DNA of 64,000 bases from Euonymus europaeus. Lineage: Eukaryota; Streptophyta; Magnoliopsida; Celastrales; Celastraceae. The translations under genes and the position numbers were made by a program. The notes beneath the pieces were generated by a model. It ran no database searches. It was not told the origin of the DNA and was given only the letters and a program-made list of their open reading frames with translations. The DNA is taken from NCBI GenBank assembly GCA_963580455.1, contig CAUZKV010000008.1, forward strand, positions 744,001 through 808,000, in the 5' to 3' direction. Below are positions 24,245-37,700 of the stretch, in pieces. How positions within the stretch are numbered: position 1 is the stretch's first letter; each line of letters opens with the position of its first letter.

Positions 24245-27200
24245 GTTTCACCTATTTAGCCGCGCAATGTGGTTTCTTTACGTAAACGGATTTATGAATA
24301 TCCGTTGACTCCGAGTTCTGAATTCGGTGATTTTTAGCTTGATTTCACAATACTTTTTGAGCTCTACAGTCCTGGCTTTTCGGATTTTGATTTCATAACT
24401 CGTGGCTAGTTGGTCTCGTTTCACCTATTTAGCCGCGCAATGTGGTTTCTTTACGTAAACGGTTTTATGAATATCCGTTGACTCCGAGTTCTGAATTCGG
24501 CGATTTTTAGCTTGATTTCACACTACTTTTCGAGCTCTACAGTCCTGGCTTTTCGGATTTTGATTTCAGAACTCGTGGCTAGTTGGTCTCGTTTCACCTA
24601 GTTAGCCGCGAAATGTGGTTTCTTTACGTAAACGGTTTTATGAATATCCGTTGACTCCGAGTTCTGAATTCGGTTATTTTTAGCTTGATTTCACACTACT
24701 TTTTGAGCTCTACAATCCTGGCGTTTCGGATTTTGATTTCAGAACTCGTGGCTAGTTAGTCTCGTTTCACATATTTAGCCGCGCAATGTGGTTTCTTTAC
24801 GTAAACGGATTTATGAATATCCGTTGACTCCGAGTTCTGAATTCGGTGATTTTTAGCTTGATTTCACACTACTTTTTGAGCTCTACGATCCTGGCGTTTC
24901 GGATTTTGATTTCAGAACTCGTGGCTAGTTGGTCTCGTTTCACCTAGTTAGCCGCGAAATGTGGTTTTTTTACGTAAACGGTTTTATGAATATCCGTTGA
25001 CTCCGAGTTCTGAATTCGGTGATTTTTAGCTTGATTTCACACTACTTTTTGAGCTCTACGATCCTGGCGTTTCGGATTTTGATTTCAGAACTCGTGGCTA
25101 GTAAGTCTCGTTTCACCTAGTTAGCCGCGAAATGTGGTTTCTTTACGTAAACGGTTTTATGAATATCCGTTGACTCCGAGTTCTGAATTCGGTGATTTTT
25201 AGCTTGATTTCACACTACTTTTCGAGCTCTACGATCCTGGCATTTCGGATTTTGATTTCAGAACTCGTGGCTAGTTGGTCTCGTTTCACATATTTAGCCG
25301 CGCAATGTGGTTTCTTTACGTAAACGGATTTATGAATATCCGTTGACTCCGATTTCTGAATTCGGTGATTTTTAGCTTGATTTCACACTACTTTTTGAGC
25401 TCTACGATCCTGGCGTTTCGGATTTTGATTTCAGAACTCGTGGCTAGTTGGTCTGGTTTCACCTAGTTAGCCGCGAAATATGGTTTTTTTACGTAAACGG
25501 TTTTATGAATATCCGTTGACTCCGAGTTCTGAATTCGGTGATTTTTAGCTTGATTTCACACTACTTTTCGAGCTCTACGATCCTGGCTTTTCGGATTTTG
25601 ATTTCAAAACTCGTGGCTAGTAGGTCTCGTTTCACCTAGTTAGCCGCGAAATGTGGTTTCTTTACGTAAACGGTTTTATGAATATCCGTTGACTCCGAGT
25701 TCTGAATTCGGTGATTTTTAGCTTGATTTCACACTACTTTTCGAGCTCTACAATCCTGGCGTTTCGGATTTTGATTTCAGAACTCGTGGCTAGTTGGTCT
25801 CGTTTCACCTATTTAGCCGCGCAATGTGGTTTCTTTACGTAAACGGATTTATGAATATCCGTTAACTCCGAGTTTTGAATTCGGTGATTTTTAGCTTGAT
25901 TTCACACTACTTTTTGAGCTCTACGACCCTGGCATTTCGGATTTTGATTTCAGAACTCGTGGCTACTTGGTCTCATTTCACCTAGTTAGCCGCGAAATGT
26001 GGTTTCTTTACGTAAACGGTTTTATGAATATCCGTTGACTCCGAGTTCTGAATTCGGTGATTTTTAGCTTGATTTCACACTACTTTTCGAGCTCTACAAT
26101 CCTGGAATTTCGGATTTTGATTTCAGAACCCGTGGCTAGTTGGTCTCATTTCACCTATTTAGCCGCGCAATGTGGTTTCTTTACGTAAACGGTTTTATGA
26201 ATATCCGTTGACTCCGAGTTCTGAATTCGGTGATTTTTAGCTTGATTTCACACTACTTTTCGAGCTCTACAATCCTGGCATTTCGGATTTTGATTTCAGA
26301 ACCCGTGGCTAGTTGGTCTCATTTCACCTATTTAGCCGCGCAATGTGGTTTCTTTACGTAAACGGATTTATGAATATCCGTTGACTCCGAGTTCTGAATT
26401 CGGTGATTTTTAGCTTGATTTCACAATACTTTTTGAGCTCTACAGTCCTGGCTTTTCGGATTTTGATTTCATAACTCGTGGCTAGTTGGTCTCGTTTCAC
26501 CTATTTAGCCGCGCAATGTGGTTTCTTTACGTAAACGGTTTTATGAATATCCGTTGACTCCGAGTTCTGAATTCGGCGATTTTTAGCTTGATTTCACACT
26601 ACTTTTCGAGCTCTACAGTCCTGGCTTTTCGGATTTTGATTTCAGAACTCGTGGCTAGTTGGTCTCGTTTCACCTAGTTAGCCGCGAAATGTGGTTTCTT
26701 TACGTAAACGGTTTTATGAATATCCGTTGACTCCGAGTTCTGAATTCGGTTATTTTTAGCTTGATTTCACACTACTTTTTGAGCTCTACAATCCTGGCGT
26801 TTCGGATTTTGATTTCAGAACTCGTGGCTAGTTAGTCTCGTTTCACATATTTAGCCGCGCAATGTGGTTTCTTTACGTAAACGGATTTATGAATATCCGT
26901 TGACTCCGAGTTCTGAATTCGGTGATTTTTAGCTTGATTTCACACTACTTTTTGAGCTCTACGATCCTGGCGTTTCGGATTTTGATTTCAGAACTCGTGG
27001 CTAGTTGGTCTCGTTTCACCTAGTTAGCCGCGAAATGTGGTTTTTTTACGTAAACGGTTTTATGAATATCCGTTGACTCCGAGTTCTGAATTCGGTGATT
27101 TTTAGCTTGATTTCACACTACTTTTTGAGCTCTACGATCCTGGCGTTTCGGATTTTGATTTCAGAACTCGTGGCTAGTAAGTCTCGTTTCACCTAGTTAG

Positions 27201-28460
27201 CCGCGAAATGTGGTTTCTTTACGTAAACGGTTTTATGAATATCCGTTGACTCCGAGTTCTGAATTCGGTGATTTTTAGCTTGATTTCACACTACTTTTCG
27301 AGCTCTACGATCCTGGCATTTCGGATTTTGATTTCAGAACTCGTGGCTAGTTGGTCTCGTTTCACATATTTAGCCGCGCAATGTGGTTTCTTTACGTAAA
27401 CGGATTTATGAATATCCGTTGACTCCGATTTCTGAATTCGGTGATTTTTAGCTTGATTTCACACTACTTTTTGAGCTCTACGATCCTGGCGTTTCGGATT
27501 TTGATTTCAGAACTCGTGGCTAGTTGGTCTGGTTTCACCTAGTTAGCCGCGAAATGTGGTTTTTTTACGTAAACGGTTTTATGAATATCCGTTGACTCCG
27601 AGTTCTGAATTCGGTGATTTTTAGCTTGATTTCACACTACTTTTCGAGCTCTACGATCCTGGCTTTTCGGATTTTGATTTCAAAACTCGTGGCTAGTAGG
27701 TCTCGTTTCACCTAGTTAGCCGCGAAATGTGGTTTCTTTACGTAAACGGTTTTATGAATATCCGTTGACTCCGAGTTCTGAATTCGTTGATTTTTAGCTT
27801 GATTTCACACTACTTTTCGAGCTCTACAATCCTGGCGTTTCGGATTTTGATTTCAGAACTCGTGGCTAGTTGGTCTCGTTTCACCTATTTAGCCGCGCAA
27901 TGTGGTTTCTTTACGTAAACGGATTTATGAATATCCGTTAACTCCGAGTTTTGAATTCGGTGATTTTTAGCTTGATTTCACACTACTTTTTGAGCTCTAC
28001 GACCCTGGCATTTCGGATTTTGATTTCAGAACTCGTGGCTACTTGGTCTCATTTCACCTAGTTAGCCGCGAAATGTGGTTTCTTTACGTAAACGGTTTTA
28101 TGAATATCCGTTGACTCCGAGTTCTGAATTCGGTGATTTTTAGCTTGATTTCACACTACTTTTCGAGCTCTACAATCCTGGAATTTCGGATTTTGATTTC
28201 AGAACCCGTGGCTAGTTGGTCTCATTTCACCTATTTAGCCGCGCAATGTGGTTTCTTTACGTAAACGGTTTTATGAATATCCGTTGACTCCGAGTTCTGA
28301 ATTCGGTGATTTTTAGCTTGATTTCACACTACTTTTCGAGCTCTACAATCCTGGCATTTCGGATTTTGATTTCAGAACCCGTGGCTAGTTGGTCTCATTT
28401 CACCTATTTAGCCGCGCAATGTGGTTTCTTTACGTAAACGGATTTATGAATATCCGTTAA
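24245..28460 (+). repeat. 12-mer (2,076 bp) tandem duplication
   Basis: Two near-identical copies at an exact 12 x 173 offset. Anchors: TTTCACAATACTTTTTG (24,344/26,420), TTTCATAACTCG, GTTAGTCTCG, GGTCTGGTTTC (25,450/27,526), CGATTTCTGAATTC, TTAACTCCGAGTTTTG (25,862/27,938), CTACTTGGTCTC and GGAATTTCGG. The A/B order within a unit reads B B A B A A B A A B A B, so it is not a simple alternation. Differences seen are few, for example AAATATGG (25,479) against AAATGTGG, and ATTCGTTG (about 27,784) against ATTCGGTG. The left limit is CGTTTC/CATTTC at 24,244; the right limit is TTGACTCC/TTAACTCC near 28,458. Confidence 0.93.
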
Positions 28461-31100
28461 CTCCGAGTTCTGAATTCGGTGATTTTTAGCTTGATTTCAC
28501 ACTACTTTTTGAGCTCTACGATCCTGGCATTTCGGATTTTGATTTCAGAACTCGTGGCTAGTTGGTCTCGTTTCACCTAGTTAGCCGCGAAATGTGGTTT
28601 CTTTACGTAAACGGTTTTATGAATATCCGTTGACTCCGAGTTCTGAATTCGGTTATTTTTAGCTTGATTTCACACTACTTTTCGAGCTCTACAATCCTGG
28701 CGTTTCGGATTTTGATTTCAGAACTCGTGGCTAGTTGGTCTCGTTTCACCTAGTTAGCCGCGAAATGTGGTTTCTTTACGTAAATAGTTTTTGAATATCC
28801 GTTGACTTCGAGTTCTGAATTCGGTGATTTTTAGCTTGATTTCACACTACTTTTTGAGCTCTACGATCCTGGCGTTTCGGATTTTGATTTCTGAACTTGT
28901 GGCTAGTTGGTCTCGTTTCACCTAGTTAGCCGCGAAATGTGGTTTCTTTACGTAAACGGTTTTACGAATATCCGTTGACTCCGAGTTCTGAATTCGGTGA
29001 TTTTTAGCTTGATTTCACACTACTTTTCGAGCTCTACGATCCTGGCGTTTCGGATTTTGATTTCAGAACTCGTGGCTAGTAAGTCTCGTTTCACCTAGTT
29101 AGCCGCGAAATGTGGTTTCTTTACGTAAACGGTTTTATGAATATCCGTTGACTCCGAGTTCTGAATTCGGTGATTTTTAGCTTGATTTCACACTACTTTT
29201 CGAGCTCTACGATCCTGGCATTTCGGATTTTGATTTCAGAACTCGTGGCTAGTTGGTCTCGTTTCACATATTTAGCCGCGCAATGTGGTTTCTTTACGTA
29301 AACGGATTTATGAATATCCGTTGACTCCGATTTCTGAATTCGGTGATTTTTAGCTTGATTTCACACTACTTTTTGAGCTCTACGATCCTGGCGTTTCGGA
29401 TTTTGATTTCAGAACTCGTGGCTAGTTGGTCTGGTTTCACCTAGTTAGCCGCGAAATGTGGTTTTTTTACGTAAACGGTTTTATGAATATCCGTTGACTC
29501 CGAGTTCTGAATTCGGTGATTTTTAGCTTGATTTCACACTACTTTTCGAGCTCTACGATCCTGGCTTTTCGGATTTTGATTTCAAAACTCGTGGCTAGTA
29601 GGTCTCGTTTCACCTAGTTAGCCGCGAAATGTGGTTTCTTTACGTAAACGGTTTTATGAATATCCGTTGACTCCGAGTTCTGAATTCGGTGATTTTTAGC
29701 TTGATTTCACACTACTTTTCGAGCTCTACAATCCTGGCGTTTCGGATTTTGATTTCAGAACTCGTGGCTAGTTGGTCTCGTTTCACCTATTTAGCCGCGC
29801 AATGTGGTTTCTTTACGTAAACGGATTTATGAATATCCGTTAACTCCGAGTTTTGAATTCGGTGATTTTTAGCTTGATTTCACACTACTTTTTGAGCTCT
29901 ACGACCCTGGCATTTCGGATTTTGATTTCAGAACTCGTGGCTACTTGGTCTCATTTCACCTAGTTAGCCGCGAAATGTGGTTTCTTTACGTAAACGGTTT
30001 TATGAATATCCGTTGACTCCGAGTTCTGAATTCGGTGATTTTTAGCTTGATTTCACACTACTTTTCGAGCTCTACAATCCTGGCATTTCGGATTTTGATT
30101 TCAGAACCCGTGGCTAGTTGGTCTCATTTCACCTATTTAGCCGCGCAATGTGGTTTCTTTACGTAAACGGTTTTATGAATATCCGTTGACTCCGAGTTCT
30201 GAATTCGGTGATTTTTAGCTTGATTTCACACTACTTTTCGAGCTCTACAATCCTGGCATTTCGGATTTTGATTTCAGAACCCGTGGCTAGTTGGTCTCAT
30301 TTCACCTATTTAGCCGCGCAATGTGGTTTCTTTACGTAAACGGATTTATGAATATCCGTTAACTCCGAGTTCTGAATTCGGTGATTTTTAGCTTGATTTC
30401 ACACTACTTTTTGAGCTCTACGATCCTGGCATTTCGGATTTTGATTTCAGAACTCGTGGCTAGTTGGTCTCGTTTCACCTAGTTAGCCGCGAAATGTGGT
30501 TTCTTTACGTAAACGGTTTTATGAATATCCGTTGACTCCGAGTTCTGAATTCGGTTATTTTTAGCTTGATTTCACACTACTTTTCGAGCTCTACAATCCT
30601 GGCGTTTCGGATTTTGATTTCAGAACTCGTGGCTAGTTGGTCTCGTTTCACCTAGTTAGCCGCGAAATGTGGTTTCTTTACGTAAATAGTTTTTGAATAT
30701 CCGTTGACTTCGAGTTCTGAATTCGGTGATTTTTAGCTTGATTTCACACTACTTTTTGAGCTCTACGATCCTGGCGTTTCGGATTTTGATTTCTGAACTT
30801 GTGGCTAGTTGGTCTCGTTTCACCTAGTTAGCCGCGAAATGTGGTTTCTTTACGTAAACGGTTTTACGAATATCCGTTGACTCCGAGTTCTGAATTCGGT
30901 GATTTTTAGCTTGATTTCACACTACTTTTCGAGCTCTACGATCCTGGCGTTTCGGATTTTGATTTCAGAACTCGTGGCTAGTAAGTCTCGTTTCACCTAG
31001 TTAGCCGCGAAATGTGGTTTCTTTACGTAAACGGTTTTATGAATATCCGTTGACTCCGAGTTCTGAATTCGGTGATTTTTAGCTTGATTTCACACTACTT
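27060..31100 (+). repeat. 11-mer (1,902 bp) duplication overlapping the 12-mer
   Basis: About 27,060-29,200 matches about 28,960-31,100 at an offset of 1,902 bp, equal to 11 x 173 minus the single base missing from the GTAAATAGTTTTTG monomer. Anchors: GTAAGTCTCG (27,178/29,080), GGTCTGGTTTC (27,526/29,428), TTAACTCCGAGTTTTG (27,938/29,840) and the 172-bp monomer itself (28,783/30,685). It shares sequence with the preceding 12-mer but with a different period, so the two amplifications overlapped. Confidence 0.88.
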
Positions 31101-34100
31101 TTCGAGCTCTACAATCCTGGCGTTTCGGATTTTGATTTCAGAACTCGTGGCTAGTTGGTCTCGTTTCACCTATTTAGCCGCGCAATGTGGTTTCTTTACG
31201 TAAACGGATTTATGAATATCCGTTGACTCCGAGTTCTGAATTCGGTGATTTTTAGCTTGATTTCACACTACTTTTTGAGCTCTACAGTCCTGGCTTTTCG
31301 GATTTTGATTTCAGAACTCGTGGCTAGTTGGTCTCGTTTCACCTATTTAGCCGCGCAATGTGGTTTCTTTACGTAAACGGTTTTATGAATATCCGTTGAC
31401 TCCGAGTTCTGAATTCGGCGATTTTTAGCTTGATTTCACACTACTTTTCGAGCTCTACAGTCCTGGCTTTTCGGATTTTGATTTCAGAACTCGTGGCTAG
31501 TTGGTCTCGTTTCACCTAGTTAGCCGCGAAATGTGGTTTCTTTACGTAAACGGTTTTATGAATATCCGTTGACTCCGAGTTCTGAATTCGGTTATTTTTA
31601 GCTTGATTTCACACTACTTTTTGAGCTCTACAATCCTGGCGTTTCGGATTTTGATTTCAGAACTCGTGGCTAGTTAGTCTCGTTTCACATATTTAGCCGC
31701 GCAATGTGGTTTCTTTACGTAAACGGATTTATGAATATCCGTTGACTCCGAGTTCTGAATTCGGTGATTTTTAGCTTGATTTCACACTACTTTTTGAGCT
31801 CTACGATCCTGGCGTTTCGGATTTTGATTTCAGAACTCGTGGCTAGTTGGTCTCGTTTCACCTAGTTAGCCGCGAAATGTGGTTTTTTTACGTAAACGGT
31901 TTTATGAATATCCGTTGACTCCGAGTTCTGAATTCGATGATTTTTAGCTTGATTTCACACTACTTTTCGAGCTCTACGATCCTGGCATTTCGGATTTTGA
32001 TTTCAGAACTCGTGGCTAGTAAGTCTCGTTTCACCTAGTTAGCCGCGAAATGTGGTTTCTTTACGTAAACGGTTTTATGAATATCCGTTGACTCCGAGTT
32101 CTGAATTCGGTGATTTTTAGCTTGATTTCACACTACTTTTCGAGCTCTACAATCCTGGCGTTTCGGATTTTGATTTCAGAACTCGTGGCTAGTTGGTCTC
32201 GTTTCACCTATTTAGCCGCGCAATGTGGTTTCTTTACGTAAACGGATTTATGAATATCCGTTGACTCCGAGTTCTGAATTCGGTGATTTTTAGCTTGATT
32301 TCACACTACTTTTTGAGCTCTACAGTCCTGGCTTTTCGGATTTTGATTTCAGAACTCGTGGCTAGTTGGTCTCGTTTCACCTATTTAGCCGCGCAATGTG
32401 GTTTCTTTACGTAAACGGTTTTATGAATATCCGTTGACTCCGAGTTCTGAATTCGGCGATTTTTAGCTTGATTTCACACTACTTTTCGAGCTCTACAGTC
32501 CTGGCTTTTCGGATTTTGATTTCAGAACTCGTGGCTAGTTGGTCTCGTTTCACCTAGTTAGCCGCGAAATGTGGTTTCTTTACGTAAACGGTTTTATGAA
32601 TATCCGTTGACTCCGAGTTCTGAATTCGGTTATTTTTAGCTTGATTTCACACTACTTTTTGAGCTCTACAATCCTGGCGTTTCGGATTTTGATTTCAGAA
32701 CTCGTGGCTAGTTAGTCTCGTTTCACATATTTAGCCGCGCAATGTGGTTTCTTTACGTAAACGGATTTATGAATATCCGTTGACTCCGAGTTCTGAATTC
32801 GGTGATTTTTAGCTTGATTTCACACTACTTTTTGAGCTCTACGATCCTGGCGTTTCGGATTTTGATTTCAGAACTCGTGGCTAGTTGGTCTCGTTTCACC
32901 TAGTTAGCCGCGAAATGTGGTTTTTTTACGTAAACGGTTTTATGAATATCCGTTGACTCCGAGTTCTGAATTCGATGATTTTTAGCTTGATTTCACACTA
33001 CTTTTCGAGCTCTACGATCCTGGCATTTCGGATTTTGATTTCAGAACTCGTGGCTAGTAAGTCTCGTTTCACCTAGTTAGCCGCGAAATGTGGTTTCTTT
33101 ACGTAAACGGTTTTATGAATATCCGTTGACTCCGAGTTCTGAATTCGGTGATTTTTAGCTTGATTTCACACTACTTTTCGAGATCTACGATCCTGGCGTT
33201 TCGGATTTTGATTTCAGAACTCGTGGCTAGTTGGTCTCGTTTCACATATTTAGCCGCGCAATGTGGTTTCTTTACGTAAACGGATTTATGAATATCCGTT
33301 GACTCCGAGTTCTGAATTCGGTGATTTTTAGCTTGATTTCACACTACTTTTTGAGCTCTACGATCCTGGCATTTCGGATTTTGATTTCAGAACTCGTGGC
33401 TAGTTGGTCTGGTTTCACCTAGTTAGCCGCGAAATGTGGTTTTTTTACGTAAACGGTTTTATGAATATCCGTTGACTCCGAGTTCTGAATTCGGTGATTT
33501 TTAGCTTGATTTCACACTACTTTTCGAGCTCTACGATCCTGGCTTTTCGGATTTTGATTTCAGAACTCGTGGCTAGTAGGTCTCGTTTCACCTAGTTAGC
33601 CGCGAAATGTGGTTTCTTTACGTAAACGGTTTTATGAATATCCGTTGACTCCGAGTTCTGAATTCGGTGATTTTTAGCTTGATTTCACACTACTTTTCGA
33701 GCTCTACAATCCAGGCGTTTCGGATTTTGATTTCAGAACTCGTGGCTAGTTGGTCTCGTTTCACCTAGTTAGCCGCGAAATGTGGTTTCTTTACGTAAAT
33801 AGTTTTTGAATATCCGTTGACTTCGAGTTCTGAATTCGGTGATTTTTAGCTTGATTTCACACTACTTTTTGAGCTCTACGATCCTGGCGTTTCGGATTTT
33901 GATTTCTGAACTTGTGGCTAGTTGGTCTCGTTTCACCTAGTTAGCCGCGAAATGTGGTTTCTTTACGTAAACGGTTTTACGAATATCCGTTGACTCCGAG
34001 TTCTGAATTCGGTGATTTTTAGCTTGATTTCACACTACTTTTCGAGCTCTACGATCCTGGCGTATCGGATTTTGATTTCAGAACTCGTGGCTAGTAAGTC

Positions 34101-37100
34101 TCGTTTCACCTAGTTAGCCGCGAAATGTGGTTTCTTTACGTAAACGGTTTTATGAATATCCGTTGACTCCGAGTTCTGAATTCGGTGATTTTTAGCTTGA
34201 TTTCACACTACTTTTCGAGCTCTACGATCCTGGCATTTCGGATTTTGATTTCAGAACTCGTGGCTAGTTGGTCTCGTTTCACATATTTAGCCGCGCAATG
34301 TGGTTTCTTTACGTAAACGGATTTATGAATATCCGTTGACTCCGATTTCTGAATTCGGTGATTTTTAGCTTGATTTCACACTACTTTTTGAGCTCTACGA
34401 TCCTGGCGTTTCGGATTTTGATTTCAGAACTCGTGGCTAGTTGGTCTGGTTTCACCTAGTTAGCCGCGAAATGTGGTTTTTTTACGTAAACGGTTTTATG
34501 AATATCCGTTGACTCCGAGTTCTGAATTCGGTGATTTTTAGCTTGATTTCACACTACTTTTCGAGCTCTACGATCCTGGCTTTTCGGATTTTGATTTCAA
34601 AACTCGTGGCTAGTAGGTCTCGTTTCACCTAGTTAGCCGCGAAATGTGGTTTCTTTACGTAAACGGTTTTATGAATATCCGTTGACTCCGAGTTCTGAAT
34701 TCGGTGATTTTTAGCTTGATTTCACACTACTTTTCGAGCTCTACAATCCTGGCGTTTCGGATTTTGATTTCAGAACTCGTGGCTAGTTGGTCTCGTTTCA
34801 CCTATTTAGCCGCGCAATGTGGTTTCTTTACGTAAACGGATTTATGAATATCCGTTAACTCCGAGTTTTGAATTCGGTGATTTTTAGCTTGATTTCACAC
34901 TACTTTTTGAGCTCTACGACCCTGGCATTTCGGATTTTGATTTCAGAACTCGTGGCTACTTGGTCTCATTTCACCTAGTTAGCCGCGAAATGTGGTTTCT
35001 TTACGTAAACGGTTTTATGAATATCCGTTGACTCCGAGTTCTGAATTCGGTGATTTTTAGCTTGATTTCACACTACTTTTCGAGCTCTACAATCCTGGCA
35101 TTTCGGATTTTGATTTCAGAACCCGTGGCTAGTTGGTCTCATTTCACCTATTTAGCCGCGCAATGTGGTTTCTTTACGTAAACGGTTTTATGAATATCCG
35201 TTGACTCCGAGTTCTGAATTCGGTGATTTTTAGCTTGATTTCACACTACTTTTCGAGCTCTACAATCCTGGCATTTCGGATTTTGATTTCAGAACCCGTG
35301 GCTAGTTGGTCTCATTTCACCTATTTAGCCGCGCAATGTGGTTTCTTTACGTAAACGGATTTATGAATATCCGTTAACTCCGAGTTCTGAATTCGGTGAT
35401 TTTTAGCTTGATTTCACACTACTTTTTGAGCTCTACGATCCTGGCATTTCGGATTTTGATTTCAGAACTCGTGGCTAGTTGGTCTCGTTTCACCTAGTTA
35501 GCCGCGAAATGTGGTTTCTTTACGTAAACGGTTTTATGAATATCCGTTGACTCCGAGTTCTGAATTCGGTTATTTTTAGCTTGATTTCACACTACTTTTC
35601 GAGCTCTACAATCCTGGCGTTTCGGATTTTGATTTCAGAACTCGTGGCTAGTTGGTCTCGTTTCACCTAGTTAGCCGCGAAATGTGGTTTCTTTACGTAA
35701 ATAGTTTTTGAATATCCGTTGACTTCGAGTTCTGAATTCGGTGATTTTTAGCTTGATTTCACACTACTTTTTGAGCTCTACGATCCTGGCGTTTCGGATT
35801 TTGATTTCTGAACTTGTGGCTAGTTGGTCTCGTTTCACCTAGTTAGCCGCGAAATGTGGTTTCTTTACGTAAACGGTTTTACGAATATCCGTTGACTCCG
35901 AGTTCTGAATTCGGTGATTTTTAGCTTGATTTCACACTACTTTTCGAGCTCTACGATCCTGGCGTTTCGGATTTTGATTTCAGAACTCGTGGCTAGTAAG
36001 TCTCGTTTCACCTAGTTAGCCGCGAAATGTGGTTTCTTTACGTAAACGGTTTTATGAATATCCGTTGACTCCGAGTTCTGAATTCGGTGATTTTTAGCTT
36101 GATTTCACACTACTTTTCGAGCTCTACAATCCTGGCGTTTCGGATTTTGATTTCAGAACTCGTGGCTAGTTGGTCTCGTTTCACCTATTTAGCCGCGCAA
36201 TGTGGTTTCTTTACGTAAACGGATTTATGAATATCCGTTGACTCCGAGTTCTGAATTCGGTGATTTTTAGCTTGATTTCACACTACTTTTTGAGCTCTAC
36301 AGTCCTGGCTTTTCGGATTTTGATTTCAGAACTCGTGGCTAGTTGGTCTCGTTTCACCTATTTAGCCGCGCAATGTGGTTTCTTTACGTAAACGGTTTTA
36401 TGAATATCCGTTGACTCCGAGTTCTGAATTCGGCGATTTTTAGCTTGATTTCACACTACTTTTCGAGCTCTACAGTCCTGGCTTTTCGGATTTTGATTTC
36501 AGAACTCGTGGCTAGTTGGTCTCGTTTCACCTAGTTAGCCGCGAAATGTGGTTTCTTTACGTAAACGGTTTTATGAATATCCGTTGACTCCGAGTTCTGA
36601 ATTCGGTTATTTTTAGCTTGATTTCACACTACTTTTTGAGCTCTACAATCCTGGCGTTTCGGATTTTGATTTCAGAACTCGTGGCTAGTTAGTCTCGTTT
36701 CACATATTTAGCCGCGCAATGTGGTTTCTTTACGTAAACGGATTTATGAATATCCGTTGACTCCGAGTTCTGAATTCGGTGATTTTTAGCTTGATTTCAC
36801 ACTACTTTTTGAGCTCTACGATCCTGGCGTTTCGGATTTTGATTTCAGAACTCGTGGCTAGTTGGTCTCGTTTCACCTAGTTAGCCGCGAAATGTGGTTT
36901 TTTTACGTAAACGGTTTTATGAATATCCGTTGACTCCGAGTTCTGAATTCGGTGATTTTTAGCTTGATTTCACACTACTTTTCGAGCTCTACGATCCTGG
37001 CATTTCGGATTTTGATTTCAGAACTCGTGGCTAGTAAGTCTCGTTTCACCTAGTTAGCCGCGAAATGTGGTTTCTTTACGTAAACGGTTTTATGAATATC

Positions 37101-37700
37101 CGTTGACTCCGAGTTCTGAATTCGGTGATTTTTAGCTTGATTTCACACTACTTTTCGAGATCTACGATCCTGGCGTTTCGGATTTTGATTTCAGAACTCG
37201 TGGCTAGTTGGTCTCGTTTCACATATTTAGCCGCGCAATGTGGTTTCTTTACGTAAACGGATTTATGAATATCCGTTGACTCCGAGTTCTGAATTCGGTG
37301 ATTTTTAGCTTGATTTCACACTACTTTTTGAGCTCTACGATCCTGGCATTTCGGATTTTGATTTCAGAACTCGTGGCTAGTTGGTCTGGTTTCACCTAGT
37401 TAGCCGCGAAATGTGGTTTTTTTACGTAAACGGTTTTATGAATATCCGTTGACTCCGAGTTCTGAATTCGGTGATTTTTAGCTTGATTTCACACTACTTT
37501 TCGAGCTCTACGATCCTGGCTTTTCGGATTTTGATTTCAGAACTCGTGGCTAGTAGGTCTCGTTTCACCTAGTTAGCCGCGAAATGTGGTTTCTTTACGT
37601 AAACGGTTTTATGAATATCCGTTGACTCCGAGTTCTGAATTCGGTGATTTTTAGCTTGATTTCACACTACTTTTCGAGCTCTACAATCCAGGCGTTTCGG
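28700..37700 (+). repeat. 23-mer (3,977 bp) duplication; first copy enlarged to 5,015 bp
   Basis: Copy 1 runs from about 28,700 to 33,715 and copy 2 from about 33,715 to 37,690. The left part (28,700-32,140) matches 33,715-37,155 at a 5,015-bp offset; the right part (about 32,100-33,720) matches 36,080-37,695 at a 3,977-bp offset. The difference, 1,038 bp, is exactly six monomers and equals the 6-mer tandem repeat inside copy 1. Anchors: GTAAATAGTTTTTG (28,783/33,798 and 30,685/35,700), GAGATCTACG (33,180/37,157) and ACAATCCAGGCG (33,708/37,685). A few single-base differences separate the copies, such as ATTCGATG at 31,936 against ATTCGGTG at 36,951. Confidence 0.92.
31060..33140 (+). repeat. 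6-mer (1,038 bp) tandem repeat nested in the 23-mer
   Basis: Two adjacent six-monomer units share GAATTCGATGATTTTT (31,936 and 32,974), GTTAGTCTCGTTTCACATATTT, ATTCGGCGATTTTT and GTAAGTCTCG in the same order. Only one such unit is present in the second 23-mer copy, at about 36,097-37,130. CGATG is in both units of copy 1 but not in the single unit of copy 2. The simplest order is therefore: the 23-mer duplicated, the CGATG change arose in copy 1, then that 6-mer doubled; a loss from copy 2 is the alternative. Confidence 0.9.
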
